NCBI GenBank assembly: GCA_023091735.1
Contig: JALKBU010000584.1
Coordinates: 1-31,893 of the forward strand
Direction: 5' to 3'
DNA from: Trichomonas tenax
Lineage: Eukaryota; Parabasalia; Trichomonadida; Trichomonadidae
Length of the DNA: 31,893 nucleotides
The notes below the pieces were generated by a model. That model did not search any database and was not told the origin of the DNA. It saw only the letters and a program-made list of their open reading frames with translations. The position numbers and the translations under genes were made by a program. Positions within the stretch are counted from its first letter, which is position 1; each line of letters opens with the position of its first letter. This document shows, one piece after another, positions 1-9,557 of the stretch.

Positions 1-3000
1 TTGTTCTTCGCCTCGTTAGAAGCGTTGAGGCGCTCACGCTCGGTGATGGCCTCCTCTGCAATGATGAGTTGCTTCTGAAGCTCCTCAGACTTGTCTTCAA
101 CGATTGGGAGCTCTTCAAGAGCACATTCCTTAACAACGAGCTCTTCTTCGAGTTCCTTGTTCTTCTGTTCTGTTTCGGCGTTCTTCTTTTCCTTCTCTGC
201 AATCTCTTCGGCCTTTTCATCAATAGCCTTCTGGAGCTCTTCAGACTTGTCTTCAAATTCTGGAATTTCGCTGAGTTCATCTTGCTTCTTTTGTAAGGCT
301 TCTTCGAGTTCCTTGTTCTTAGCCTCCTTCTCTGCGTTCTGCTTCTGCTTTTCTGCGATAGAGTCGGCGAGTTCCTTGAGTCTCTTCTCAAGGTCATCAG
401 AGAGATCATCGACATCCTCACTAGCGTTGAGTTCGTCCTCGAGTTTCTTAACATCTTCGGAGAGAGCATTGTTCTTTGCCTTCTGCTTCTCCTGAATCTG
501 ATCCTCGAGCTGTTGCTTCTTCTCTGCGATTTCCTCCTCCATCTTGGCATTCTTTTCCTCGTTTTCAGCGATCTGGGTCTGGACATCTTCGATCTGCTTC
601 TGGAGCTCTTCAGACTTATCTTCGATGACTGGAAGCTCATCGAGAGCGCGTTCCTTAACTGCAAGTTGCTCTTCGAGTTCCTTGTTCTTAGCATCTGCAT
701 CCGCGTTCTTTTTCTCCTTGTCTTCAATCTGGGAATTGACTTCATCAAGCTTCTTCTGGAGTTCTTCGGATTTGTCCTCGACTTCTGGGATTGCCTTAAG
801 CTTCTCCTCAGAGTTTCCGATTTCCTCGACTAACTTCTTGTTCTTGCCATTGACATCGTCGTTCTTCTTGTTCTTCTGGTCGATTTGCTTCTGTAATTCA
901 TCAAGCTTCGAGCGGAGAAGGTCACTGAGATCTTCAACTGGCAATATGGAATCGAGTTTATCGTAGGCTGCATTGATTTCCTCCTGGAGCTGCTCGTTTC
1001 TCTTTGTAATAGCCTCGTTCTGCTTGTTCTTCTCAGCAATCTGAAAAAGAAGCTTTCTGAGTGTTTCAGAGAGCTCTGGAGCCTTGTCCTCTGGGCTTTC
1101 GATCGCATCGAGTTCAGTTTGTGCGGCTGCGATCTTAGCAAGAAGCTTCTGATTCTGTTGAGCGACGTAGTTGTTGTGTGTTGTTCTGCCGGAGATTCTG
1201 CCACGGATTTGGTTGAGCTTTGTAGATAATTCTTCTGTTTGATCTGGGACATCTCGGATTGAATCAAGTTCGGCCTGTTTCTTCTGAACTCTGTCAGCAA
1301 GCTGTTCGTTGTTCTTTGTAATCTTATCGTTCTTGGCCTTCTTTTCATCAATCTTCTTGTTGAGAGTTTCGATTGCTGAGTTCATGACATCAGAGTTATC
1401 TCTGATATCTGGAATTGCAGCAAGTGTAGATTCTGCTTCAGACTTCTTGCCATTAAGTTCAATGAGTTTTTCTTGTAATTTTTCGTTTTGATTCTTCTTT
1501 TCTTCGACGAGCTTCTTAAGTTCTTCAACTTGGTTCTTGAGGTCCTCGTCTGCTTCTGGAACGATTTCATTGTTGAGTTGCTCGAGTTGTTCCTTGAGAG
1601 CTTGCTCTTCATCGGCAAGAGACTTGTTTTCGCGCTCTGTCTTTTCCTTTTGAGACTGGTGGTCCTCAGAGAGCTGTTTGAGCTGATCCTTGAGGTTCTC
1701 GATCTCTTTTGTAAGATTATCCTTCTTATCTTCAGATTCTTTGAGATCGTTATCCTTCTGTTTACGTAAATCATCGACTTGTTTCTTAAGCTGTTCAACT
1801 TTATCCTCAAGCTTCTTGATATCCATGTTTTGAGAATTATCAATAGCTTGGACAGATTCGAGCTCTTTGTTAATATTTTCTTTCTCTTCCTGGAGTTTGG
1901 CCAACTCAGCCTTCTTATTGTCGAGGTTATCCTTGATATCGTTGTATTTCTGTGTATTTTGTTCATTTTGTGCCTTTGTAGCTTCGATTTGTTTGTTAAG
2001 TTTCTGTATTTCTGATTCGTTGTCTTTGAGTTTGTTGGCGTTTTCGTCGTTGAATTTTTGTTCATCGTTCTGTAATTTTGCGATTTCAGCACGAAGGTTG
2101 TTCAAAACCTTCAGTTGCTCATTGATAGCCGACTGGTTAGACTTATTGGTGTCATCAATCTGCTTTCCTAGCTCTGCCTTCTTCTTACGAAGTTCTTCGA
2201 GCTCTTTTTCAAGTTGTTTGATATCGTCAACTGGGATTGCGTTCTTTTCTTTGTTGAGTCTTGCGATTTCGGCCTTGAGAGCCTCGATATCTGCTTGTAA
2301 TTCTGAAACTTTCTCGTCATGTTCTGTGCGAGCTTGCCGAATGTCTTTATCTACTTCAACGAGCTGGTTCTGTAAGTCTTGTTGCTGTTTCTTGACATCA
2401 TCGAGTTTGCCTGAGGCCTCCTTCTCCTGTGACTCGAGATCTTGCTTTTGCTTTTCGAGATCTTGAAGTTGGTTCTGGAGTTCCTTGATTGCCTTGTTAT
2501 GGGCTTCCTGTTCCTCATTGATTTGGTCAAGAAGCTTGGTGATTTCTGCCCTCTTGTCGACAATTTGCTTCTTGAGATCCTCAAGCTCAGCTTGTTGCTT
2601 GGCGGAAGCGCCCTGTGCGGCCTTGTTGAGCTTGGCCTGGTAGGCTTGTGCCATTTCGAGCTTGTTCTTGAGATCTGCGAGTTTCTGAGCATCTGCCGGT
2701 TGAAATTGTGATTTGGTCTGCTCAAGTTCGTTATTTTTCTTCTCAACTTGAGCGAGCTGATTTGTGACATCAATAAGCTCAGTCTTTGTTTGTTCAGCCT
2801 TCGCGGAAAGTTGCTTTCTCCTGTCTTGTAATTCATCGCGCTCCTTTGACAATTTCTGGCGATCCTTTGCAATCGCCTGCTTCGTTTGATCGAGCTTGCT
2901 TTGAGCAGCATCTGTTCTCTCACGCATGGCATCGAGTTTCTCCTTCAATTTATTGATCTTAGGTAAGTTCTCGTTTTCAAATTTAACATTTTCGGCTTCT

Positions 3001-3902
3001 AATTCGTCGTTACGTTGCTGCAATTTCTCAATTTGTTCGAGTAATTGTTTCTCTTCATCTGGCGAGTTGCAACGTTTATCGAGTTCTGCTTGATTCTTTG
3101 CGATAGAATCTGTTAGCGCCTTGAGCTTATCCTTGAGGTCAGAGTTGTCAGCGTTAGCGAGTTCTGATTCCTGACGCGATAACGTATTTTTTGCATCTTT
3201 GATCTGCTTTTCTAAAACAGAACGTGGAATGTCAGAATCGTTGAAGCCGCTGATTGTATCACCAACAGAGAGATGAGATTGCTCTTGGAGATTTGAAATT
3301 TGCTGATCTTTCTCTGCAAGGAGACGCTGGAGGTTCTTTATTTGAAGATCTTTGCGTGCGTTATCCTTGTGTAATTCTTTAATCATATCATTGGCCTTGT
3401 CAACTTGTTCTTGAATTTGTTTTGACGCATCTTGGTTGAGAGCAGCTGAAGTTCCCTTTTCTTCAGCAGCCTGCTTATCCTTCTGAAGTTGCATGATTTC
3501 TCTTTTCTGTTTATTAATTGTGCGCATCATCTTTCTTATCTTCTGCGTCATTAACAAGGAATCTTCTGAATCCTCTGCAGGTTCTTGAGCCATAGACATT
3601 GCAGAATCTTCAGTGTTTGCTAATTGACTCCTTAGTTCTTCTAACTGACAAAGTAAATCTTTCTTTTGATTTTCTAGTTCAATAACACGCTGGTTTGTAT
3701 TCTTTAAATCATTTAACGCTGTTGTGGCACGTGATTGTGCTTTAGAAAGAGACTGCGTTAGTTGTTTATTAACTTCTAATAAATTATGTCGATTTTTCAT
3801 GAGTGACAAACATATTTCTTGTAGTTTCTTAGCATTAGATATAGATCGGATTGAATCTGGTGTAATCACGGTTTTATCACCAATAAAAGATGGTGAATCC
3901 AT
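1..3902 (-). CDS. Giant coiled-coil protein, N-terminal 1300 residues (3' end outside window)
   Basis: An open frame runs from ATG at 3902 to the left edge with no stop seen, so at least 1300 residues are encoded and the C-terminus is missing. The start reads MDSPSFIGDKTVITPDSIRS. The remainder is rich in Glu, Lys, Gln, Leu and Asn with heptad spacing, as expected of a long coiled coil; I see no enzymatic motif, signal peptide or membrane segment. From about residue 780 onward it becomes a regular 52-residue repeat (separate entry). Similar trichomonad proteins are often labelled 'viral A-type inclusion protein' in databases because of coiled-coil resemblance only; that name carries no function. 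A cytoskeletal or scaffold role is inference. Bases just before the ATG read AATCA; the nearest initiator-like TCACA lies about 48 bases upstream. Confidence in the gene is high, in its function low. Confidence 0.93.
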   Translation of the reverse strand, partial: MDSPSFIGDKTVITPDSIRSISNAKKLQEICLSLMKNRHNLLEVNKQLTQSLSKAQSRATTALNDLKNTNQRVIELENQKKDLLCQLEELRSQLANTEDSAMSMAQEPAEDSEDSLLMTQKIRKMMRTINKQKREIMQLQKDKQAAEEKGTSAALNQDASKQIQEQVDKANDMIKELHKDNARKDLQIKNLQRLLAEKDQQISNLQEQSHLSVGDTISGFNDSDIPRSVLEKQIKDAKNTLSRQESELANADNSDLKDKLKALTDSIAKNQAELDKRCNSPDEEKQLLEQIEKLQQRNDELEAENVKFENENLPKINKLKEKLDAMRERTDAAQSKLDQTKQAIAKDRQKLSKERDELQDRRKQLSAKAEQTKTELIDVTNQLAQVEKKNNELEQTKSQFQPADAQKLADLKNKLEMAQAYQAKLNKAAQGASAKQQAELEDLKKQIVDKRAEITKLLDQINEEQEAHNKAIKELQNQLQDLEKQKQDLESQEKEASGKLDDVKKQQQDLQNQLVEVDKDIRQARTEHDEKVSELQADIEALKAEIARLNKEKNAIPVDDIKQLEKELEELRKKKAELGKQIDDTNKSNQSAINEQLKVLNNLRAEIAKLQNDEQKFNDENANKLKDNESEIQKLNKQIEATKAQNEQNTQKYNDIKDNLDNKKAELAKLQEEKENINKELESVQAIDNSQNMDIKKLEDKVEQLKKQVDDLRKQKDNDLKESEDKKDNLTKEIENLKDQLKQLSEDHQSQKEKTERENKSLADEEQALKEQLEQLNNEIVPEADEDLKNQVEELKKLVEEKKNQNEKLQEKLIELNGKKSEAESTLAAIPDIRDNSDVMNSAIETLNKKIDEKKAKNDKITKNNEQLADRVQKKQAELDSIRDVPDQTEELSTKLNQIRGRISGRTTHNNYVAQQNQKLLAKIAAAQTELDAIESPEDKAPELSETLRKLLFQIAEKNKQNEAITKRNEQLQEEINAAYDKLDSILPVEDLSDLLRSKLDELQKQIDQKNKKNDDVNGKNKKLVEEIGNSEEKLKAIPEVEDKSEELQKKLDEVNSQIEDKEKKNADADAKNKELEEQLAVKERALDELPVIEDKSEELQKQIEDVQTQIAENEEKNAKMEEEIAEKKQQLEDQIQEKQKAKNNALSEDVKKLEDELNASEDVDDLSDDLEKRLKELADSIAEKQKQNAEKEAKNKELEEALQKKQDELSEIPEFEDKSEELQKAIDEKAEEIAEKEKKNAETEQKNKELEEELVVKECALEELPIVEDKSEELQKQLIIAEEAITERERLNASNEAKN
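3..1565 (-). repeat. Ten-unit 52-residue (156-bp) coiled-coil repeat
   Basis: In protein order the units start at 1565 (50 residues), 1415, 1259, 1103, 947, 791, 635 (71 residues, a 19-residue insertion), 422, 266 and 110 (cut by the window edge). The other complete units are exactly 52 residues. Each opens with an acidic segment such as IPEVEDKSEELQKKLDE, variants being LPVIEDKSEELQKQ and IESPEDKAPELSE. Asn recurs at unit position 29 and again at 36 in almost every unit. DNA identity between units is moderate, so this is an old protein repeat rather than a recent satellite. Confidence 0.9.
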
Positions 3903-4490
3903 TGATTAAGCACCAATCCACGGAATAGTCTTAGATTCTCAATTTTTGTGAACTTGACGTTTTTTACATAAAAGACATAGCACAATCTTTCCTAGTGATA
4001 TCTTTATCAGAACGATAAAATTTTTCAAAGAACATTATTCAATTTTTTAAAAAATTACTTGGTGATATTTCTTATTGCTTATTTATTCGGTTATTTAGGC
4101 TTTGTAGAAGATTTTCATTTTAAAGAAATGATAAACTACATTTTTAAATATAGGTACTCTACTGGCGTGTTCCTCACAATACTGAGGGACCTCTTGAAAA
4201 AATTGAGAGGAATACCTTGATTAAAAAAAGTAGTTTTAATAGCTTTTTAATTTTTTCTAATGTCCTATAGGATAAAATATGAATATGACACAAAAAAATC
4301 TTTTTGCTTCATTTGTGTAATTTACTGCACTCGGGAGCATGAGATATAGTCAATAAATAATTTGATTGACCTCATTTTTTGATCAATATCTGTTTGTTTA
4401 GCCTTTTCGAATGGTCTTTGCGGACTAAAAGGATAGCCGGGCGATGCGATTCCTAGCCTATATTTCATATGAAATCAAGAGACCTCTAAA
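3903..4490. other. Intergenic, no gene seen
   Basis: This AT-rich stretch lies upstream of the coiled-coil gene. I see no ORF with coding character. A short imperfect hairpin (CCTCT...AGAGG) lies near 4190-4210. The far-upstream promoter of the coiled-coil gene would lie in its first few hundred bases. Confidence 0.6.
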
Positions 4491-4600
4491 GGGTGCACCG
4501 AAAACGCCTTGATTTTTTTTTCTCGTTTACTCTTTTGAGTTTTGCGATTTTTAACGAGTGACCACCCTATAGATCAGATTGGATCTGATAAAACATTTAC

Positions 4601-4768
4601 ATGCCTTTCTGGGGTTCTGTTTACAGTGGTATCAATAATATCTCTGCAAACAAAGACCAAGCCGCTAATCCAATATTATTTTGCTTAAACAAACACTATC
4701 TTGTATTGGAAGATGATGAAAGCTCTTCTCTTATCTATTGTAGGTATAACTGCATGTTAATAATATAG
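4601..4768 (+). CDS. Possible 55-residue ORF at the inner end of the left inverted arm
   Basis: ATG to TAG without interruption; the product begins MPFWGSVYSGINNISANKDQ and ends CRYNCMLII. Composition is protein-like rather than the Lys/Ile/Asn/Phe noise of the surrounding AT-rich DNA. The inverted right arm encodes a related start (…FWGADSS…) that lacks an ATG, so the first residues belong to the repeated element. There is no initiator motif in front. It may be the start of an old transposon gene rather than a functional protein. Confidence 0.3.
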   Translation: MPFWGSVYSGINNISANKDQAANPILFCLNKHYLVLEDDESSSLIYCRYNCMLII

Positions 4769-5041
4769 ATGTAGCCTATATTAAATCTCAGAATTTATAA
4801 ATATATTAACAAAATCAATTATAATTAATACATTCATAAACAATGTGATTATAGATTATTATTTTAAGAATATGAGACTCTGTTTTTGTATTTTAAAAAA
4901 AGCAATAATTTAACTTATTTAGTATTTCCATTTATTTTAATAAGAAATTGGTGCTTTTCAGGGGTGCTGAGTATGTTTATAGCATTTGCTTGTCTATTTA
5001 TCTTGAGGATCTCAATGCCTCCATAAGATTTAAGCGAATTT

Positions 5042-5052
5042 TGACATGTAAA
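5042..5052. repeat. 11-base motif TGACATGTAAA, copy 1 of 5
   Basis: One of five exact copies in the window (others at 8091, 22380, 25740 and 26402; the last two read TTTACATGTCA). The core ACATGT is a palindrome. Role unknown; see findings. Confidence 0.6.
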
Positions 5053-5565
5053 ATAACTCAAGTCGCCATTTTTGACACTTATTATCTGATATTTGTCATG
5101 TAAAGTCGAAAATTTGATATGTAATGTTACCAATGAGCAAATTTTGCGTGAACTTGAGGTAGCATTACGGTAAGTATGCTCGATGCATGAGCAAAGGAAT
5201 GTCGTTTGACTTCTGTGCGTAGTATATTTTTTCTTTTTTTATTTTTTGATATTTCTACCGGAACTCTAGCAAAAATAAGCGAGCGAACGCTATAATAGTG
5301 AGATGTATTTGTTATAATCATCAAAGAGATTCATAACAGAAGACCATTAATGATTTGTAATGGGTTTCTGTTTGTAATCATATCATGATTAAGTAATACT
5401 TTGCTAAGATCATGAAACAGATTGCAATACTAGAATCAGCACCCCAAAAAAGCACGTAAATGTTTCATCAGATTCGTCCAGGAATGGGGTTTACTCATTA
5501 AAAATAGCAAAACTCAAAAAGGTCAACGAGAAAAAAAGTTGAGCCCCGAAAACGATATGACACCC

Positions 5566-6516
5566 TCTCAATTTCCTTTAAGGTTAACCTTCCGTTATTG
5601 ATTTTTAGCTCGAAATAAAGAGGATATCAAACTTTGAGTATAGGAAAATATCTAGCTATATTATAAGCAATATGGTTGTGTTGTTTTTTGCTTGAAATGT
5701 TGAGGATTAGCAGATTTTGCGTTTTTGGTATATTTTTTCAAAAATTTTTCAGTCTTGAAAAAAATTTATTTTCGTCTTTTATTAAATTATTTGCTTTCAT
5801 TTCTTCGTTGGATGCTAATGAACTTAGTGTTAGCACTTTTTGGTCAGTTTTCAAAAAACAGAAATTAAATTCTTATCAAGAACTAGCATGAATAAGATAA
5901 TCACAATACCGGTGATCTTAATTTGATATATTCATGTACAAAATACATAATGTAAGAATAATACAAAATATGAAGAATTTAAATATATTTAAAATAGAAA
6001 AAAAAAAATTAATTAAGTCTTATTTCAACAGAATAGTAGTATTATATTCTCAAATTTCATATAAATACCAAAATTTGATTTTTTTTTCATCAGTATTTCA
6101 TCTTGTCTTCGAGTAAACATATACAAAATAACACAGAACTAGTGAGAGTTAAATATTGTGCAAACGCACTAATCTCTAGTTTACCGTATTACATTTTTTA
6201 AAACAATATTTTCTGATTTTTGAAATCATGCATACCAGAAATCATTGATCTACTATAATATAGATAATTTATGGTAATGATGAATTAGGATATTGAGTGA
6301 AACAATATTATATTTTGTTTTTTTTTTATCAAGAAATATGCATTACAATCGGTTAATTATGATTGCGTAGGATCTGATATTCAATGCTGTTGTTGCTTTT
6401 TATGCTGAAATGTTGTCAAATGTTGAATTCAAAATTGCATCTCGGCTATTGATAAACGATGACATGCTATTGTAACGAATTATATAAACTATAGTAATTT
6501 GAAATACAAACACGTT
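5566..6516. other. AT-rich spacer without a supportable gene
   Basis: The first bases (5551-5610) continue a segment that also follows the hairpin at 6735-6760 in opposite orientation: CACCCTCTCAA, then TTAACCTT, then TTGATTTTT, so part is transposon relic. Short ORFs here (5676-5891 and 5934-6116) consist of Phe/Ile/Lys/Asn-rich translation of AT-rich DNA with no initiator or recognisable motif. Confidence 0.5.
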
Positions 6517-6741
6517 TTAAATAAGGATGTTTCGAAGAGAAAATGAACTTATATGATCGATTAATATTGAGAAGTTGCTTTCTGACGGAGAAATGCACCG
6601 ATCCTCATTGCACTGATGAAGCCTGTTGATTTGAGTCATGTTTAATTTTCTCCAACATTTTGATGTTTTTTCTTGAACAAAACAAAAAGCCCTACAAGAA
6701 CCATCAAAAATTGATAAGGTTAATTTTTGAGAGGGTGCCAT
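6517..6741 (-). CDS. Possible 74-residue ORF leaving a transposon-like hairpin
   Basis: ATG lies inside the hairpin repeat at 6735-6760. The product begins MAPSQKLTLSIFDGSCRAF and is basic and Cys-containing in the middle. The other hairpin copy (near 5555) has a matching ATG followed by TPSQ-, but that frame stops after about 14 codons. This shared start argues that both are decayed copies of the 5' end of one mobile-element gene. No domain is recognised and no initiator is seen. Treat it as a relic unless transcripts show otherwise. Confidence 0.3.
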   Translation of the reverse strand: MAPSQKLTLSIFDGSCRAFCFVQEKTSKCWRKLNMTQINRLHQCNEDRCISPSESNFSILIDHISSFSLRNILI

Positions 6742-6760
6742 ATCGTTTTCGGTGCACCCT
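6735..6760. repeat. Stand-alone hairpin copy of the inverted-repeat terminus
   Basis: GGGTGC and GCACCC form a 6-bp stem around a loop containing ATATCGTTTTCGG. The same string in either orientation marks both ends of the 4491-5565 element. ORFs lead away from it on both strands (6741 downwards, 6773 upwards). Confidence 0.6.
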
Positions 6761-6772
6761 TAATTCTATAAA

Positions 6773-7043
6773 ATGAGACCTTTGTTATTGAGCATAAAAA
6801 AGCTTCAGAATTATCATCTCAACTTACCAGTTAGAGAGCCGTTTGAAGACATTCTCTTGCATCCAAAACTTGGCGATAACCCAATAGTCCCCCACTGTGG
6901 TGTGATTTAGCGATAACAAGGAGATTGATCAAGATTATGATTCTATCAAAGGCTGTGATACCATTAACCTTATTTTAAAAATCCTTCTTGGGCTAATAAA
7001 ATGCTTCTTATCATTGAATTGGATTATATTAATATTTTAACAC
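6773..7043 (+). pseudogene. Interrupted coding-like sequence next to the hairpin
   Basis: From ATG at 6773 a 45-codon frame reads MRPLLLSIKKLQNYHLNLPV onward and ends LGDNPIVPHCGVI at TAG 6908-6910. Directly after the stop, another frame stays open with acidic, protein-like content (DNKEIDQDYDSIKGCDT...) to a TAA near 7041. Together they look like one old gene broken by a stop and a frameshift. The gene begins 13 bases from the hairpin, which suggests a transposon origin. No family is recognised. Confidence 0.3.
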
Positions 7044-8032
7044 AATGATATAGTCAACAGCAACATAGAGCTAAATATTATTATACATTTAGTTAGGCAT
7101 GGATCTCATTTTTGTTGAAAATATATTCAATTTACACAAAAAAAAAATCGAATTTTGCCCAAACTTTGAAGTGAACATGCATTTTATATCATGTAATATA
7201 TGTTATGATATTTCATTTAATTATCATATATGCAAAAAAAATGTTAGTTGCTATTTTTATAACTTTGAAATATTGGAAAGCCACTAGCCCAAAGATTAAG
7301 ATACTTGATTACCATGGCTTGGCTAACATAACTTCTCGAGATACACTTTGAATTTCAAAACTGCAGTCAATAAAATGGTATTTGGTCCTAATGTTTTTTT
7401 TTTTTTTTTTTTTTATTTTCGAGTATGTGGTTACTGTATTCGTTATCAATATCAATTTTAATATTAGATTCGAAAAGATAATTTATTCAACATAATCAAA
7501 CAGTGATTCTGCTTCAATCTATACAGTAATGGATGGATACTTATATTGATAATTAAAAATCAGAATAAGTAACTGCAGCATACAGATAGTTGAAATAAAT
7601 TTGGCTTTTAAACCAAAATTAATTAATTTCGTTTGAAACTGATGAATTCAATGAAAAAAATCAATTTCACAAAGATCTTGATTATGAAACTCTATTTTAT
7701 GCAGACATATATATTATAATTTTTTGAGAATGTACAGCTATGTTGGCTAAGCATTCAAAGCGAAATATAGTCGTAATTCTCAATTATTTTTTATACTAGC
7801 TAAAAAATAAAATTAAATGATAAATCACATACTACTTAATACAGAAATATGCATATCATATGTAAAAGCATGAAATCAAATGTAATATTATTTGATTGAA
7901 TTGAAAAATTTCATTTGATGATTAACTCTTACTCATTTTAATACATTACATCCTGCATATAACTATTCTGCAAAGGAATGATTTTTCAACGAGCACATAT
8001 GTAGTTATGATTATAAAGAAAAAATACAATTA
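7044..8032. other. Gene-free AT-rich spacer with a T run
   Basis: No ORF here has coding character. A run of 21 T occupies 7394-7414. The rest is simple AT-rich sequence. Confidence 0.5.
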
Positions 8033-8100
8033 CATCGAGAATCGAACACTCGACTAATATCTAAAAAACACTTTTCCCATTAGACTAATTTGACATGTAA
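8033..8100 (-). pseudogene. tRNA-like relic (Lys UUU-like anticodon arm)
   Basis: On the minus strand there is an A-box-like TTAGTCTAATGG, an anticodon-arm-like AGTGT-TTTTTAG-ATATT (five pairs including wobbles, anticodon position TTT), and a T-arm-like TCGAG-TGTTCGATT-CTCGA, all enclosed by TTACAT...ATGTAA. Spacing is wrong for a working tRNA: the acceptor-to-D linker is several bases too long, the D-stem does not pair well and the T-loop is two bases too large. It is therefore a decayed tRNA or a tRNA-derived RNA polymerase III promoter, not a functional tRNA call. Confidence 0.35.
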
Positions 8101-8101
8101 A
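8091..8101. repeat. 11-base motif TGACATGTAAA, copy 2 of 5
   Basis: Exact copy of the motif at 5042, overlapping the edge of the tRNA-like relic. Confidence 0.6.
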
Positions 8102-9039
8102 TTTTCAAATTTTTATTTAACCAAACCCAAAAATTATGATCTCCATAACTTAAGTTAGTAGAGCTTAGATATTTTAGTATGAGCATCTACACTACCACCT
8201 GTGTCTACCATTAAAGTTACAAGGAAATTGAATTTAGGAAAGGGAGTATCATGGCCTTTATTCTATCCAATGATCAATTTAGCGTGATCAAAATCACATT
8301 CATCTTTCCTGCAGTGCAAAACATCGCGTGATGACATGTGATAACTTTAATTTCGAAAATCTTCTGATTTTTGTCAACAATTTTATCGATCGTACTCAAA
8401 CTTGAATCGTTTTAATATCACTTTCGCTTGATGAAAGCCAAATGGTTACGTAATACTTTGTATAAATTATCTGCGTTTTATTTGTTGTAAACATCTGCTA
8501 TTTTCTGATTATTTTAGAAAGATTACTCGGATTTTGCCTCCATATGATATGATTCATTTCACCTTCTAATCCAATACATGCATGGATGTTAAGGTCCACA
8601 TCTTTACTATTAGGAATAAAGCGATCATTTTAGGTAAAATATAATTCTATAATAATAATGTATTAAAATCTATTAATGATTCTTTTTGATAAATTGAAGA
8701 AAAAATGAGTTTTGCTTTTTCATAAATTTTTTAAAGTATTTATTCTTCATTTTGGATAATTTTACTCTTCAAGGTATTCCTTATAAGTGAATCTCCATCA
8801 TTGCCTATCGAATGAAAAACGATTGCGATCATCGAATTACCGAAATCACTTGAAATGTTATTATTCATATTCAAAAAACATTGGAACTAGTTTATTTAGG
8901 TGCACCAATCTCTACCAATAGGGCAATGAGATGAATGCTTACTGACATTATGATCACCAGACATTGTAATGTGGAGATATATCATGGTTCAAATAAAAAA
9001 GCTTCGAGTTAATTACATACACAATATTTACAAACAAGA
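8102..9039. other. Intergenic, no gene seen
   Basis: AT-rich spacer downstream of the cyclin gene. I see no ORF, RNA gene or repeat that I can support. TCAAGGTATTCCT near 8772 matches, inverted, a segment near 4206-4218, which may be a fragment of a dispersed repeat. Confidence 0.45.
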
Positions 9040-9531
9040 CTAATTAAATATTGATAGCTTCGATTTCGAAATAAATACTTCTTCGTATTTATTATATTCT
9101 TCCTTTGTGATGACTAATGAGAACTCTATGAGGAAAAGGAATTCTAACTCTAGAATATTGAGCTCGCTTACTGGTACTCCACCAATGATCGCCCAATCAT
9201 TATTTGTTAAACCACGGTCAGAAAGGAATTTAGAAGCAATGAGGATGCTGCATAGGCAAAGCTTATGCACATTAAAGGGTGTTATTGAGATTTGAGGCTG
9301 TTTCATTAATAATCTATCCAACAAGATGAAAGCAGACAAATAGCATGTCTTTGTCTCGTGAGACTTCTTGTAGAGTGATATGAGATAGTCAGCGATTGAT
9401 ATCTTAGGAGGATTCAATGTGTTAAATCTAGTAAGGTAAGGATTAGAGAACATGAGCAAATTGTTCCTAATGGACACCTCTTGAAGTGAGAAGGCAATTG
9501 TCTTCAACATGGCTTCGTTACTTAAAGTCAT
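9040..9531 (-). CDS. Cyclin, PHO80/P-U type
   Basis: Encodes 163 residues from ATG at 9531; an apparent longer frame would need a TTG start and is not used. The cyclin box is clear: helices around residues 40-100, then KFLSDRGLTNN (101-111) and WAIIGGVPVSELNILELEFL from 113. This K-F-L-D...N..WA.[IV]GG[IV]...E.N.LE..FL pattern marks the PHO80/CCNY/plant P-type family, which binds cyclin-dependent kinases and in yeast acts in phosphate signalling. The protein is close to a bare cyclin box with almost no tails, so any regulation must sit in its partner. A TCATT initiator-like site lies 29 bases upstream of the ATG. The family is well supported; the partner kinase and pathway are unknown. Confidence 0.9.
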   Translation of the reverse strand: MTLSNEAMLKTIAFSLQEVSIRNNLLMFSNPYLTRFNTLNPPKISIADYLISLYKKSHETKTCYLSAFILLDRLLMKQPQISITPFNVHKLCLCSILIASKFLSDRGLTNNDWAIIGGVPVSELNILELEFLFLIEFSLVITKEEYNKYEEVFISKSKLSIFN

Positions 9532-9557
9532 TTTTACCGGGTCCAATCAAGAAAAAT

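Larger units (their letters stand above)
4491..5565. mobile_element. Decayed inverted-repeat element, ~1.07 kb
   Basis: A left arm (about 4491-4623) reappears inverted at about 5438-5565. Both arms start at the outside with GGGTG and share, in order, a T-run followed by TCTCGTT, TTTTGAGTTTTGC, ATTTTTAA, TCTGAT, AAACATTTAC and TGGGGT. The terminal 20 bases contain CCGAAAACG in one orientation on the left and in the opposite orientation on the right, as though a terminal hairpin had flipped. The arms are clearly diverged and I found no target-site duplication, so the boundaries are approximate. No transposase is visible between them. The interior is AT-rich with one small ORF (4601-4768). Most likely this is an old non-autonomous DNA transposon. 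Confidence 0.55.

Noticed and set aside
69..2711. Plus-strand Ser-rich and Leu/Phe-rich ORFs, and minus-strand frames at 830-2932
   Set aside because: They are other-frame readings of the long coiled-coil gene; Glu/Lys-rich codons read backwards give Ser, Leu and Phe.
5676..6116. Two plus-strand ORFs of 60-71 codons
   Set aside because: Phe/Ile/Lys/Asn-rich translations of AT-rich spacer without start signals.
7279..7350. Weak tRNA D-arm-like sequence, and another near 8143-8190
   Set aside because: No T-loop motif follows at the right distance and the anticodon stems do not pair.
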